NCBI GenBank assembly: GCA_937884235.1
Contig: CALGBT010000313.1
Span: 1-14,750 of the forward strand
From: an uncultured Pseudomonadota bacterium
GTDB taxonomy: Bacteria; Myxococcota_A; UBA9042; CAIXZC01
Reading direction: 5' to 3'
DNA: 14,750 nucleotides
Position 1 is the first letter of the stretch. Every line of letters begins with the position of its first letter. A program made the translations under genes and the position numbers. The notes beneath the pieces are model-generated. The model was not told the origin of the DNA. It worked only from the letters and a program-made list of their open reading frames with translations, and did not search any database. Shown one piece after another: positions 1 to 6,941 of this stretch.

Positions 1-1252
1 TGGAGAGCCAGTATATGGGTAGACCGGCCACAATGAACCCCACCCCCCATGCAGTATCCCATGGGTTCGAGTAGAGAACCGTTGCCGCAATTGCCAGAGA
101 CCCGGCTACATAAATCAGGGGCGGCAGGGGGTAGAGGGGAATCCTGTAGCCCTTCGGCACATAGCCCCGGGCGCGCTCGACAAAGACACACGCCGTCGCC
201 AAACCAGAGAAGACGACAATCGCGAAGCCGACCCACGAGAAGATCTGCTCCACCGTCCCAATTTGCACAAACGCTAGGGCGATGCCGGCCTGCAAATACA
301 ATGAGGGGGCTGGAACGCCGCGCCGGGAGACCTTTCCGAACCAGGGCGGTAGAGCCCGGTCCTGGGCCATGGCCCAGGCGATGCGGGGACCTGAAACCAC
401 CAGCGCGGCGATGGTCCCCAGGAGCATCAGCGCCGCCAGCACCGATACTGCGAGGGAGGCCTGGCCGCCGAGAGTCCGCTCGGCCATGCTTGCAGCTGCG
501 GCCAGATCGCCACTGCCGGCACTCCCCGCAGTGACCCGCAAATAGGCGAAGTTGAAGAGCAGGTAAAGGAGGGTCACTCCCGCCGTGCCCGCAATGAGCG
601 AGAGCGGCAAATTGCGGCGGGGTCGGACAATCTCTGAGCCCAGATAGATGGAGTCGTTCCACCCGGAGTACGTGAAGATCACGGGCAGCAGGGCCGCCCA
701 GATGGGGGCCGAAGGAGCCGCCATGGGGCGAGCGGGGCCGGCCCCGAACCAGGCCACCACGGCCAGCACCAGGAGACCGACGACCTTTCCTACGGTCAGA
801 ATCGCTTGAGTGGCGCTACCCTTCTCCACCCCCAGCAGATTGACTGCAGTGAGAGCGACGATAATCAGACTGGCCACGAACCCGCCGTAACCCTCCAGGG
901 GCAAGCCAGCACGGGCCAGATAATCGGCGCACGTAAGCGCCAATCCAGCGATAGCTCCAGCGAAACCAACCGTTAGCGAGACCCATCCCGAGAGGAAAGC
1001 GGTGAGCTTGCCGAAAGCCTCCCGCAGGAAGACATAGTCCCCTCCGGCCTCGGGATACCGGGCCGCCAACTCGGCCTGAGAGAGTGCCCCCATCATGGCG
1101 TAGAATCCGCCTCCGAGCCAGAAGAGCATCACCATGGTCGCCGACGATGAACTGGCGGCCACCAGCGCCGGAGTGGCCAGGATACCAGAACCAACCATCG
1201 CCCCGACCACCAGCAGAGTTGCCTGCCAACCGCTGAGTTTGCGCTCTAGCAT
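1..1252 (-). CDS. APC-superfamily amino-acid permease, C-terminus cut by window edge
   Basis: This is an inner-membrane amino-acid transporter or exchanger of the APC superfamily. The frame is open from ATG at 1252 to the window edge, giving 417 visible residues; families of this kind usually run about 430-500, so little is missing. The protein is a series of hydrophobic helices. The first (about residues 12-35) holds the unwound-helix motif GSGI (residues 21-24), which APC carriers use to bind the substrate amino and carboxyl groups. A motif EAGGDY follows around residues 67-72. The start is fixed by an in-frame TAG two codons upstream and by GGAGG 11 bases before the ATG. The preceding small ORF ends three bases before this ATG, so translation may be coupled. 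The substrate cannot be read from sequence; the LAT/SteT-like branch is a guess. Confidence 0.88.
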   Translation of the reverse strand, partial: MLERKLSGWQATLLVVGAMVGSGILATPALVAASSSSATMVMLFWLGGGFYAMMGALSQAELAARYPEAGGDYVFLREAFGKLTAFLSGWVSLTVGFAGAIAGLALTCADYLARAGLPLEGYGGFVASLIIVALTAVNLLGVEKGSATQAILTVGKVVGLLVLAVVAWFGAGPARPMAAPSAPIWAALLPVIFTYSGWNDSIYLGSEIVRPRRNLPLSLIAGTAGVTLLYLLFNFAYLRVTAGSAGSGDLAAAASMAERTLGGQASLAVSVLAALMLLGTIAALVVSGPRIAWAMAQDRALPPWFGKVSRRGVPAPSLYLQAGIALAFVQIGTVEQIFSWVGFAIVVFSGLATACVFVERARGYVPKGYRIPLYPLPPLIYVAGSLAIAATVLYSNPWDTAWGVGFIVAGLPIYWLS

Positions 1253-1255
1253 CCG

Positions 1256-1378
1256 CTACCGGGCCTCCGCCAGGGGAGGGAGAGAGACTTCGCCGTACTG
1301 CCGGGCCCAGAACTCATGGTAGGGCGATCCGGCCACGCCCGAGAAGAAGAGAGGGTAGACGGGAAGCCGACACAGCAT
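1256..1378 (-). CDS. Small ORF of 40 codons just upstream of the permease, possible leader peptide
   Basis: The frame reads ATG at 1378 to TAG at 1256 and encodes 40 residues beginning MLCRLPVYPLFF and ending LPPLAEAR. GGAG lies 9 bases before the ATG, third codon positions are mostly G or C as in neighbouring genes, and the stop lies three bases before the permease ATG. That arrangement suits a translated leader or a small protein coupled to the permease. The peptide has a short hydrophobic start and then a polar, aromatic stretch. I recognise no family. It could also be the tail of a decayed gene, since the same frame is closed by TAG at 1423-1421. Confidence 0.4.
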   Translation of the reverse strand: MLCRLPVYPLFFSGVAGSPYHEFWARQYGEVSLPPLAEAR

Positions 1379-1422
1379 GGGTCTAGACTCCGGGGTGCTA
1401 TGGAAGGCTGGTGACGGACTCT

Positions 1423-1451
1423 ACTCTAGAAGAATGGCCGAGATGACGCAA
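1423..1451 (-). promoter_or_regulatory. Candidate sigma70-type promoter for the small ORF and permease
   Basis: On the minus strand TTGCGT (1451-1446) and TAGAGT (1428-1423) are separated by 17 bases. The -10 matches consensus at 4 of 6 positions and the -35 at only 3 of 6. It lies between the transpeptidase stop codon and the small ORF, where a promoter would be expected if the permease is expressed separately. The match is weak. Confidence 0.27.
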
Positions 1452-1472
1452 ACAGTTTGGGGCCCCTGGGAA

Positions 1473-2849
1473 CTACCTGGCAGCCACCTTGTCGACCGCG
1501 GCAGCGGTCTCCTTGAAGAAGACTTCCAGCGCCCGTTTGGCAACGTAGGGTCCCTTGACTCGCCACTTCGGCCCATTGACGACGAGGGAAGCGAAGGCGA
1601 TGCGGGGATTGTCGGCCGGCGCGAAACCAACCAGCCAGGAATGATAGAGGCGCTCGCCGTTCTTGACCTGGGAGAGGGACCCCGTCTTGCCTGCCACCTT
1701 GATACCCTTGAGTTGCGGGGCGGTGCGGGCGAAGTACTTGTGGGCCGTGCCCTCAGTGGTGGTAGTGACCATCATGCGGGCGAGCTTGGTAGCAGTCTTG
1801 GCCGACATGGTCCGCTGAAAGGCCCGGGGTTGACTGCGAAAGATCTCCTCCCCGTCAGCAGCATCCACCGACTGTAGAATCTGCGGCTGCATCATCAGGC
1901 CGCCATTGGCCACCGCAGCCCCCATCAACGCACCGTGCAGCGGAGAGAGCTTGGAGTGGCTGAAGCCGGCTGCCATACGGGCAAACTCCAAACGGTCCTT
2001 GGGGACCTCCATTTTGCTGAGTTCCACCGGCCAGACGAAGGGAATAACCCGATTGAAGCCGAAGCGCTCGCCGAAGCGCTTCATCTCTTCACGGTCGAGG
2101 AACTTGTCAGCCAGACGGGCGAAGATGACGTTGGCTGACTTGCCCATTGCCGCCGAAAAGGTCATGCAGGCATTGTCCTTTTCAGGATCCGGCTCCAGCA
2201 GGCGTTTCGAGATTCCGGACCGGCCTCCGTGGTAGCAGAACTCCTTTTCGGTCCGCACATTGTGTTCCTCCACCAAGGCCGCGGCGGAGACCATCTTGAA
2301 GATAGAGGCGGCCGGGCCATCGGCTTGCAGCGCCCGATGGGGAGCCAGTTCACCATTGGCCCAGCCCGTCAGGGCCAACACTTCGCCAGTATGGGGGTCG
2401 ATGGCGACGAAGGCCGCTTCCACCGGCTCATAGTCGCCGTAGACCTTCTCCACTTCGGCCTGTAGGCGGGAGAGAATTGAGAAGGTAAGCCGCTCACCAC
2501 TTTCCAGTTGCACCTGGGCGGGGCCGCCACCTTTCCCGGCTTCAAGCAGGAGTTCCATGCTGGCATCGAGGAAATCTGCCGGCTCGAAGATGTCCTCGGC
2601 AGGCACATCTTCGGGAGGCACGGGGGCATCCGGCGAAGCCGGCTGCTTGCCAGAGAGAAAATCCTCAGGAAGCATAGAGGCCACATTCAGCATGGACTGG
2701 GCGATGGCTCTGAACTTCGGCTCGCCCTCAGCGCGCTCGTGGGCCACAAAGGAGATGGTCAGTCCCGCCCCGAGTAACAGCCCTGCCAGAATTGAGAATT
2801 TCAGTTTCTTACGGTCAATCAGACCGGCCAGGTTTGCAGATAGGCTCAT
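1473..2849 (-). CDS. Penicillin-binding protein, transpeptidase domain only
   Basis: This is a predicted peptidoglycan DD-transpeptidase, anchored in the inner membrane with its enzyme domain in the periplasm. It has 458 residues: a cytoplasmic tail, one membrane helix (about 17-35), an acidic/proline-rich linker to about 110, then the transpeptidase domain. All three active-site motifs are present: SIFK with nucleophile Ser182, SAN at 238-240, and KTGS at 388-391. There is no room for a glycosyltransferase domain or the usual class B dimerisation domain, so the protein is unusually short. I chose ATG at 2849 because GAGG sits 6 bases before it; the GTG at 2861 overlaps that ribosome-binding site. 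A separate promoter and the gap after the CMP kinase suggest independent expression. Whether it cross-links in growth, sporulation or beta-lactam response is unknown. Confidence 0.9.
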   Translation of the reverse strand: MSLSANLAGLIDRKKLKFSILAGLLLGAGLTISFVAHERAEGEPKFRAIAQSMLNVASMLPEDFLSGKQPASPDAPVPPEDVPAEDIFEPADFLDASMELLLEAGKGGGPAQVQLESGERLTFSILSRLQAEVEKVYGDYEPVEAAFVAIDPHTGEVLALTGWANGELAPHRALQADGPAASIFKMVSAAALVEEHNVRTEKEFCYHGGRSGISKRLLEPDPEKDNACMTFSAAMGKSANVIFARLADKFLDREEMKRFGERFGFNRVIPFVWPVELSKMEVPKDRLEFARMAAGFSHSKLSPLHGALMGAAVANGGLMMQPQILQSVDAADGEEIFRSQPRAFQRTMSAKTATKLARMMVTTTTEGTAHKYFARTAPQLKGIKVAGKTGSLSQVKNGERLYHSWLVGFAPADNPRIAFASLVVNGPKWRVKGPYVAKRALEVFFKETAAAVDKVAAR

Positions 2850-2876
2850 AATATCCCTCACTTTTCCGCCGATGCC

Positions 2877-2904
2877 ATCCTAGCAGCAGAGCAGGAGGTG
2901 GCAA
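2877..2904 (-). promoter_or_regulatory. Candidate promoter for the transpeptidase gene
   Basis: On the minus strand TTGCCA (2904-2899, 5 of 6 matches) and TAGGAT (2882-2877, 4 of 6) are separated by 16 bases. The -10 ends 27 bases before the chosen ATG at 2849. Its -35 starts inside the T-run that follows the possible terminator hairpin upstream. Confidence 0.45.
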
Positions 2905-2936
2905 AAAAGTGGACAGTTCCATCAGGACCCGATGGA
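2903..2936 (-). terminator. Possible weak terminator after the CMP kinase
   Basis: Read on the minus strand, TCCATC (2936-2931) can pair with GATGGA (2923-2918) across a 7-base loop. Nine bases later comes a run of six T (2908-2903). The stem is short and the spacing to the T-run is long, so termination would be inefficient at best. The position, 30 bases after the kinase stop and just before the transpeptidase promoter, is what makes it worth listing. Confidence 0.25.
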
Positions 2937-2965
2937 TCGAGGGTCGGGTGTGGGGCCTGGAAAGG

Positions 2966-3505
2966 CTACCGCAAAGCGACAAGAACAGCCTCGCAGATAG
3001 CAGGGGGGCGGAGCCTGGAAGAATCGAGAACAAGGTCATAGACCTCGGTTCTGGCCAGATCGAATCCGTAGAACTCCACGAACCTTAGCCGCTCATCTTC
3101 TTCCCGCTCCATGGAGAGTTGCCGGGCAGCTTCGAAGGGAAGGGCTTCGCGATTGGAGACGCGGCTGACGCGAACATCAACTGGTGCTTCCAGCCAGACG
3201 GCCAGACAATCGACCCCGGCGTCCTTTAACATATAGCCGGCGAGACGCCCCTCAAGGAGAATGCCGCCGCCTCGACAGAGTTCGATCTGACGGGCGTCAA
3301 GTTCCCGATCAATGGAGGGGTCCTGATTCGCGAGCTTGCCAAACTCGTTGAGGGAGACGCCGCGCTCGCGGGCCATCTCACGGAAGATGGCCCCGGTATT
3401 GACGTGACGCAACCCGGTCGCTTCGGCAATCAGTCGGGCAGCGGTGGTGGTCCCGGAGCCGGGCATGCCTGAGAGGGTCACTACATTGACCTTCCAACTT
3501 TTCAT
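2966..3505 (-). CDS. Archaeal-type cytidylate (CMP/dCMP) kinase
   Basis: This is predicted to be a cytoplasmic kinase that moves phosphate from ATP to CMP or dCMP, feeding CTP/dCTP supply. It has 179 residues, the usual size of the short archaeal-type CMP kinase and shorter than the typical bacterial Cmk. The P-loop GMPGSGTT is at 13-20. The phrases NTGAIFREMA (36-45) and EFGKLA (54-59), a DREL region near 66 and EGRLAG (85-90) line up in order with the archaeal-type family. The chosen ATG at 3505 overlaps the HD-gene stop as ATGA, with GGAAGAG just upstream. An upstream in-frame ATG at 3610 would lie inside the HD gene and add residues the family lacks. The overlap implies translational coupling to the HD protein. 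Another small-molecule kinase of the same fold is possible. Confidence 0.82.
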   Translation of the reverse strand: MKSWKVNVVTLSGMPGSGTTTAARLIAEATGLRHVNTGAIFREMARERGVSLNEFGKLANQDPSIDRELDARQIELCRGGGILLEGRLAGYMLKDAGVDCLAVWLEAPVDVRVSRVSNREALPFEAARQLSMEREEDERLRFVEFYGFDLARTEVYDLVLDSSRLRPPAICEAVLVALR

Positions 3506-4092
3506 TGGAGCTCTTCCAACAGCTGGCGGACATGGGCCAGGTCTTCGACCTCTTCCTTCTGATGAGAGGACCAGAGGTCGGCGAAGTGCAGCATGAGCGT
3601 CAGCGGACACTCGCGATTCTTCACCACCAGATTGTCCGGCACATATTGGCCATCGTGGTAGCAGATGGCCTGCGCTTCTTCGTCAGTAAGTTTGACGTAG
3701 GGGGCTATCAGGTAGAGGCTACGCACTGCCATACCCATGGCCACGAGATCCTCATTGACTCGATATCCCAACTCGCCACCAGGTCCTCGCACCACCTGAT
3801 AGTAAGGCTTGTCGGGAGCCCCGACCTTGCCAACATCATGAAAGAGACCGACCATAACGCAGGCCTCATCGGAGTAGTCTGGTGACAGAGTATCTCGCAC
3901 ATCGAGGAGGGTGCGGGTGACCATCAACGAGTGCTGCAGCAAACCGCCGGGAACATTGAGATGATGCCTGGTTGATGCTGGTGCGACGAGCCAGTTGGTC
4001 TTCTTCTCGAGGAACAACAGAAACTTCTCCGCCTGCGCCCGGCGAGAGTCGAGCAATTCGAGCAGTCCATCGTAATCGTGCTTGAGCTTCAC
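3502..4092 (-). CDS. HD-domain phosphohydrolase
   Basis: This is a predicted metal-dependent phosphohydrolase of the HD superfamily, cytoplasmic, with 196 residues. Likely metal ligands are visible in order: His54 in GLLQH, the HD pair His85-Asp86 in FHDVGK, His146-Asp147 in YHDG, and His169/Asp172 in HFADLW. The protein begins at GTG 4092, chosen because AGGAGG lies exactly 7 bases before it. An ATG at 4203 in the same frame lacks such a site and would add a cysteine-rich stretch unlike the family. Its last four bases overlap the CMP kinase start, so the two are probably made together; a nucleotide or nucleotide-second-messenger substrate is a reasonable inference but is not shown. A resemblance to the HD part of YhaM-type 3'-5' exonucleases is an alternative. 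Confidence 0.83.
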   Translation of the reverse strand: MKLKHDYDGLLELLDSRRAQAEKFLLFLEKKTNWLVAPASTRHHLNVPGGLLQHSLMVTRTLLDVRDTLSPDYSDEACVMVGLFHDVGKVGAPDKPYYQVVRGPGGELGYRVNEDLVAMGMAVRSLYLIAPYVKLTDEEAQAICYHDGQYVPDNLVVKNRECPLTLMLHFADLWSSHQKEEVEDLAHVRQLLEELQ

Positions 4093-4106
4093 TGTGAACC
4101 CTCCTG

Positions 4107-4115
4107 CCCCCCCCC
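4107..4115 (-). repeat. Nine-base G tract beside the HD-gene ribosome-binding site
   Basis: Nine consecutive C on plus (G on the transcript) lie one base upstream of the AGGAGG that serves the GTG start at 4092, and downstream of the candidate promoter at 4149-4177. It therefore sits in the predicted 5' untranslated region. Homopolymers of this length can slip in replication. Confidence 0.6.
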
Positions 4116-4148
4116 GAACGACGTCTGCTCCGGGGAGTGGAGCAAGAC

Positions 4149-4177
4149 AGCATACACAACACGTTGGAAAAAGACAA
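4149..4177 (-). promoter_or_regulatory. Candidate promoter for the HD hydrolase and CMP kinase genes
   Basis: On the minus strand TTGTCT (4177-4172) and TATGCT (4154-4149) are 17 bases apart; each matches the sigma70 consensus at 4 of 6 positions. The -10 ends 56 bases before the GTG start. It lies in the 148-base gap after the cysteine-rich lipoprotein gene, where I found no convincing terminator. Confidence 0.42.
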
Positions 4178-4240
4178 TAATCTGGTGCAGGGAGTTGCGG
4201 CAACGATCTTTGCCCTACCGCAGAATGGCCAACCTGAGGT

Positions 4241-6040
4241 CTATTTCAGTCCTTGAATGTCAAGGGTATAGGATTGCGAACAGTTGGCCTTTTCCGACCA
4301 GTTCTGCACCCGCACATAGTAGGTGGCATCGTCTGCCTCACCGGTCTCTTCCCAGTCGATGCTTTCGTTGGCTCCGCCGATGGTCACCGCGGAGGCCACC
4401 GAGTTCCCGGCAGAGCAATCTGCGTACCCCTTGTAGAGGAAGAGGTCGCCATCGACCCCGGCTGGCTGGTTCTTCAGGGCGATCTTGATATGCTCCGCGG
4501 TGGGCCACATGTTCCAGTTGTCCACCCCTTTGAAGCAGAAGTAGTCGTCGGTATCGGAGCCGCCGGAGTTACCGCCCAGCGTATCGAAAGTGGGATAGAG
4601 GGTCACTACCGGGTCGTCACCATCGATCCAGTAGCATTTGCTGCAGCTGTTGTTGGGTTCATATTGGTCGGGCTGGGTCTTGTCCGAGCCATTGCAATCC
4701 TGGTCGATGCCATCGCCGCAGATCTCGGATTGCGGGTATTTTGCCCCGAGGCAGGAACCCCAGGAGTTCCACATGCAGGAGTTGTTGCAGGTCTTGGTCT
4801 GATTGCCTTTCTCGCAGATCCCTTGACTGGTATTGGGACCGCAGGGTTGAGAGGCAGCATCGCCGGGATCACATTCTCCACCTTCCTGGCAGTTGCTAAA
4901 GGAGCCCCAGGTGCAAGAGTCTGTGCAGGTGCGAGACTTGGTGCCACAGAAGCCGCAGGGATCGGTATCCTTCTCGGCGGGTGCGCAGGCCCCTTCATCC
5001 ACACAATTTCCCCAGTCTCCCCAAAGGCAACTCGCTTCACAGTATCGCTTCATGGTGCCGCAGTTACCGCAAGGCTTGCTTTCGTTCTCGCCGATCTTGC
5101 AACCTTGACCTTCGGCGCAGCTGCCCCATGGCTGCCAGTAGCAGTCCTCGCCGCAGATCTTCTCCTGGCTGCCGCAGTTGCCACACGCCTTGTCCTCGGT
5201 GTCGCCGGGCATGCACATGCCCGCATCCTGGCACTCCGTCCACTCGCCCCAGGCACACTCCTCGCCGCAAACGCGCACCTGGCGACCACACTGGAAACCA
5301 CAAGGAGTCTCCTCTTCCTGCTCTGGCTCGCAGATGCCTTCGCCCTGACAGGGGCCGAAGGTATCCCACATGTAGAGGGTGGTGGCTTCGACCTGTTTGC
5401 AAGTGCGTGCCATTGCTCCGCAGTTGCCGCACGAGACTTCGTCCACCGCCCCGGGGTCGTCACAGATACAGTCTGTCGGGGCTGAGCACGTTCCCCACAT
5501 GCCGTTGTCACAGGCCTGCTCACCGTCCCCGCAGGGGGTAGAACAGGGGAGGGGAGTTGAAGCCGGGGTGCATTGCACGCACTCTTCATCTACCTGGCCG
5601 TCGCAATCATCATCGATGTCGTTGCCACACGCTTCGCCATCGAGCACCGGCGGCGCGTCGCAACTTGTCCAATCGCCGTTGACGCAAGACTTCTTGCCTT
5701 CATGGCAGCCGATGAAGCAGGGCAATGCCTGGCCATCTGGACTGCAAGTGTTGCCAACGCACGCATAGTCGGAACAACTTTTACCCGGGGGGCAATCGGT
5801 ATCAGCCTCGCATTCCACATCCTTCTTGCAGGCCCCGGAGGCCAGGCATTGGAATCCGGCCGGGCACTCTTCATCGGAGGTACAACCGGGCTCTTTGCAA
5901 ATGCCTTGAACACAAAACTGGCTGCCGCCGCAATCATCGTGGCTGGTACAGGCCTGGCCATTGGAGTTCTCGCCCCCGCTTTCACAGGAGAAGAGCACCG
6001 CCCCGGACAGTAACAACATTGCAACCAACCATTCTCTCAT
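4241..6040 (-). CDS. Cysteine-rich repeat lipoprotein with MopE-type and PPC-like domains
   Basis: This is a predicted cell-surface or periplasmic lipoprotein of 599 residues with 69 cysteines; its function is unknown. Residues 1-18 form a signal peptide ending LFS before the lipidated Cys19. Residues 31-95 are short EGF/dickkopf-like C-DxDC-GxxC units. A MopE-type metal-binding loop, GNDIDDDCDGQVDE, is at 139-152, and a second, GDGIDQDCNG, is at 442-451. Between them, six CGxCG-based modules start near 204, 247, 286, 324, 362 and 400. Residues 457-599 resemble a bacterial pre-peptidase (PPC) beta-sandwich: EPNNS, DDYFCF, GDLFLY and TYYVRV. I chose ATG at 6040, with AGGGG 7 bases upstream, because it alone begins with a signal peptide. 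The many cysteines imply disulfide folding outside the cytoplasm. Adhesion, metal binding or a structural surface role are all possible. Confidence 0.85.
   Translation of the reverse strand: MREWLVAMLLLSGAVLFSCESGGENSNGQACTSHDDCGGSQFCVQGICKEPGCTSDEECPAGFQCLASGACKKDVECEADTDCPPGKSCSDYACVGNTCSPDGQALPCFIGCHEGKKSCVNGDWTSCDAPPVLDGEACGNDIDDDCDGQVDEECVQCTPASTPLPCSTPCGDGEQACDNGMWGTCSAPTDCICDDPGAVDEVSCGNCGAMARTCKQVEATTLYMWDTFGPCQGEGICEPEQEEETPCGFQCGRQVRVCGEECAWGEWTECQDAGMCMPGDTEDKACGNCGSQEKICGEDCYWQPWGSCAEGQGCKIGENESKPCGNCGTMKRYCEASCLWGDWGNCVDEGACAPAEKDTDPCGFCGTKSRTCTDSCTWGSFSNCQEGGECDPGDAASQPCGPNTSQGICEKGNQTKTCNNSCMWNSWGSCLGAKYPQSEICGDGIDQDCNGSDKTQPDQYEPNNSCSKCYWIDGDDPVVTLYPTFDTLGGNSGGSDTDDYFCFKGVDNWNMWPTAEHIKIALKNQPAGVDGDLFLYKGYADCSAGNSVASAVTIGGANESIDWEETGEADDATYYVRVQNWSEKANCSQSYTLDIQGLK
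4751..5431 (-). repeat. Six tandem cysteine modules encoded within the lipoprotein gene
   Basis: The encoded repeat is roughly CGxCGxxxRxCxxxCxWGxWxxC followed by a Gly/Asp-rich connector ending before the next CG. Starts at residues 204, 247, 286, 324, 362 and 400 give steps of 43, 39, 38, 38 and 38. The first unit lacks the usual second cysteine pair around its tryptophan, and the last has a longer Asn/Thr-rich insertion. The middle units are the most regular, as expected from duplication and edge decay. Confidence 0.75.
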
Positions 6041-6065
6041 CAGCAGACCCCTCGATGCGCCGCAA

Positions 6066-6094
6066 AGGATACCTTGGCGGGCGTGGTCGGTCAA
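6066..6094 (-). promoter_or_regulatory. Promoter for the cysteine-rich lipoprotein gene
   Basis: On the minus strand TTGACC (6094-6089, 5 of 6) and TATCCT (6071-6066, 4 of 6) are separated by 17 bases, and the -10 ends 25 bases before the ATG at 6040. The 111-base divergent gap must also serve the DUF72 gene. A weaker plus-strand pair, TTGGCG (6074-6079) and TTAGAT (6097-6102) with a 17-base spacer, would overlap this promoter, so the two could compete. Confidence 0.55.
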
Positions 6095-6151
6095 TTTTAG
6101 ATTTGCCGCAGACACACTGCCGAAGGTAGGGTGGAAAACGGAGGCCTCAGA

Positions 6152-6937
6152 ATGGAACTCACAGCAGTGCACCTCGGCGCATCTGGATTCAGCTACGCCG
6201 ATTGGGTCGGGCCGTTTTACCCGCCTGGGACGAAGAAAGAGGAGTTCCTGGCGTACTACTCGCAGCAATTTGGTGCCCTTGAGATCAACTACACCTACTA
6301 CCGACTGCCCACCCCGGATACCATGACACGCCTGTTGGAGAAGAGCGGCGGCAGGCTGCGCTTTGCCGTCAAGCTAACAGACCTGTTTACCCATGGACGG
6401 CGCTACGAACCTGCAGACGTCATCGCCTTTTGCAAGGCCATGGAGCCCCTTGCCGAGGCTGGCGTGCTCGGGTGCTTGCTGGCCCAGTTCCCCCACTCAT
6501 TCAAGCCGACTCGCACTCAATGGGCCTACTTGAAAGAGCTGATGGCCCAGTTCAAGGCCTTTCCGCTGGTAACTGAGTTTCGGCACTCAGCCTGGATCAA
6601 GGAATCCTTCTTCGAATGGCTGAGGGAGAGGCAGATCGGCTTCTGCTGCGTGGACGAACCACGACTCCCCGGGCTTCTCCCCCCCATGGACACAGTCACC
6701 TCGCCCGTCGGTTATGTGCGTTTCCATGGACGCAACGAAGCAAAGTGGTGGACGCACCAACGTCCTGAGGAGCGCTACGACTACCGCTACTCGGCAAGGG
6801 AATTGGCTCAGTGGCTTCCTCGCTTGCAGAAGATGACCACTGAAGCTGAGGAACTATACGTGTTCTTTAACAACCACTTCGAGGGGAAGGCTACTGACAA
6901 CGCCCGCGAGTTGTTGGCGATGCTGGAAAGGGCCTAG
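6152..6937 (+). CDS. DUF72 / YecE-family TIM-barrel protein
   Basis: The DUF72 (YecE) family is a widespread group of cytoplasmic TIM-barrel proteins whose biochemical role I do not consider settled. The 261 residues show the family landmarks: GASGFSYADWVGPFYP (9-24), ALEINYTYYRLP (42-53), FAVKLTD (71-77), TEFRHSAW (141-148), YVRFHGRN...WW (188-200) and YVFFNNH...GKATDNA (236-251). Length is normal for the family. ATG at 6152 is chosen because GGAGG precedes it by 7 bases; a GTG at 6131 in the same frame has no such site. The gene is divergent from the cysteine-rich lipoprotein gene and convergent with the deaminase, so it is probably a single-gene unit. A run of seven C lies inside it near 6679-6685. 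Confidence 0.88.
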   Translation: MELTAVHLGASGFSYADWVGPFYPPGTKKEEFLAYYSQQFGALEINYTYYRLPTPDTMTRLLEKSGGRLRFAVKLTDLFTHGRRYEPADVIAFCKAMEPLAEAGVLGCLLAQFPHSFKPTRTQWAYLKELMAQFKAFPLVTEFRHSAWIKESFFEWLRERQIGFCCVDEPRLPGLLPPMDTVTSPVGYVRFHGRNEAKWWTHQRPEERYDYRYSARELAQWLPRLQKMTTEAEELYVFFNNHFEGKATDNARELLAMLERA

Positions 6938-6941
6938 CGAC

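Noticed and set aside
2850..2861. GTG start at 2861 for the transpeptidase
   Set aside because: The GTG is part of the GAGGG ribosome-binding site that serves ATG 2849.
3506..3610. ATG start at 3610 for the CMP kinase
   Set aside because: The extra 35 residues lie inside the HD gene and before the family's normal N-terminus, whereas ATG 3505 gives the usual length and an ATGA coupling.
4093..4203. ATG start at 4203 for the HD protein
   Set aside because: No ribosome-binding site there and the added residues fit no HD protein, while GTG 4092 has an ideally spaced AGGAGG. It would also start upstream of the candidate promoter.
4184..4230. Hairpin after the cysteine-rich lipoprotein stop as a terminator
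   Set aside because: A 7-bp stem with a wobble pair and a 13-base loop can be drawn, but no T-run follows it.
4253..5485. A 410-codon open frame on plus, opposite the cysteine-rich lipoprotein
   Set aside because: Its alanine/leucine-rich translation is a mirror of the Cys/Gly repeat codons. The minus frame has a signal peptide, modules and a C-terminal domain.
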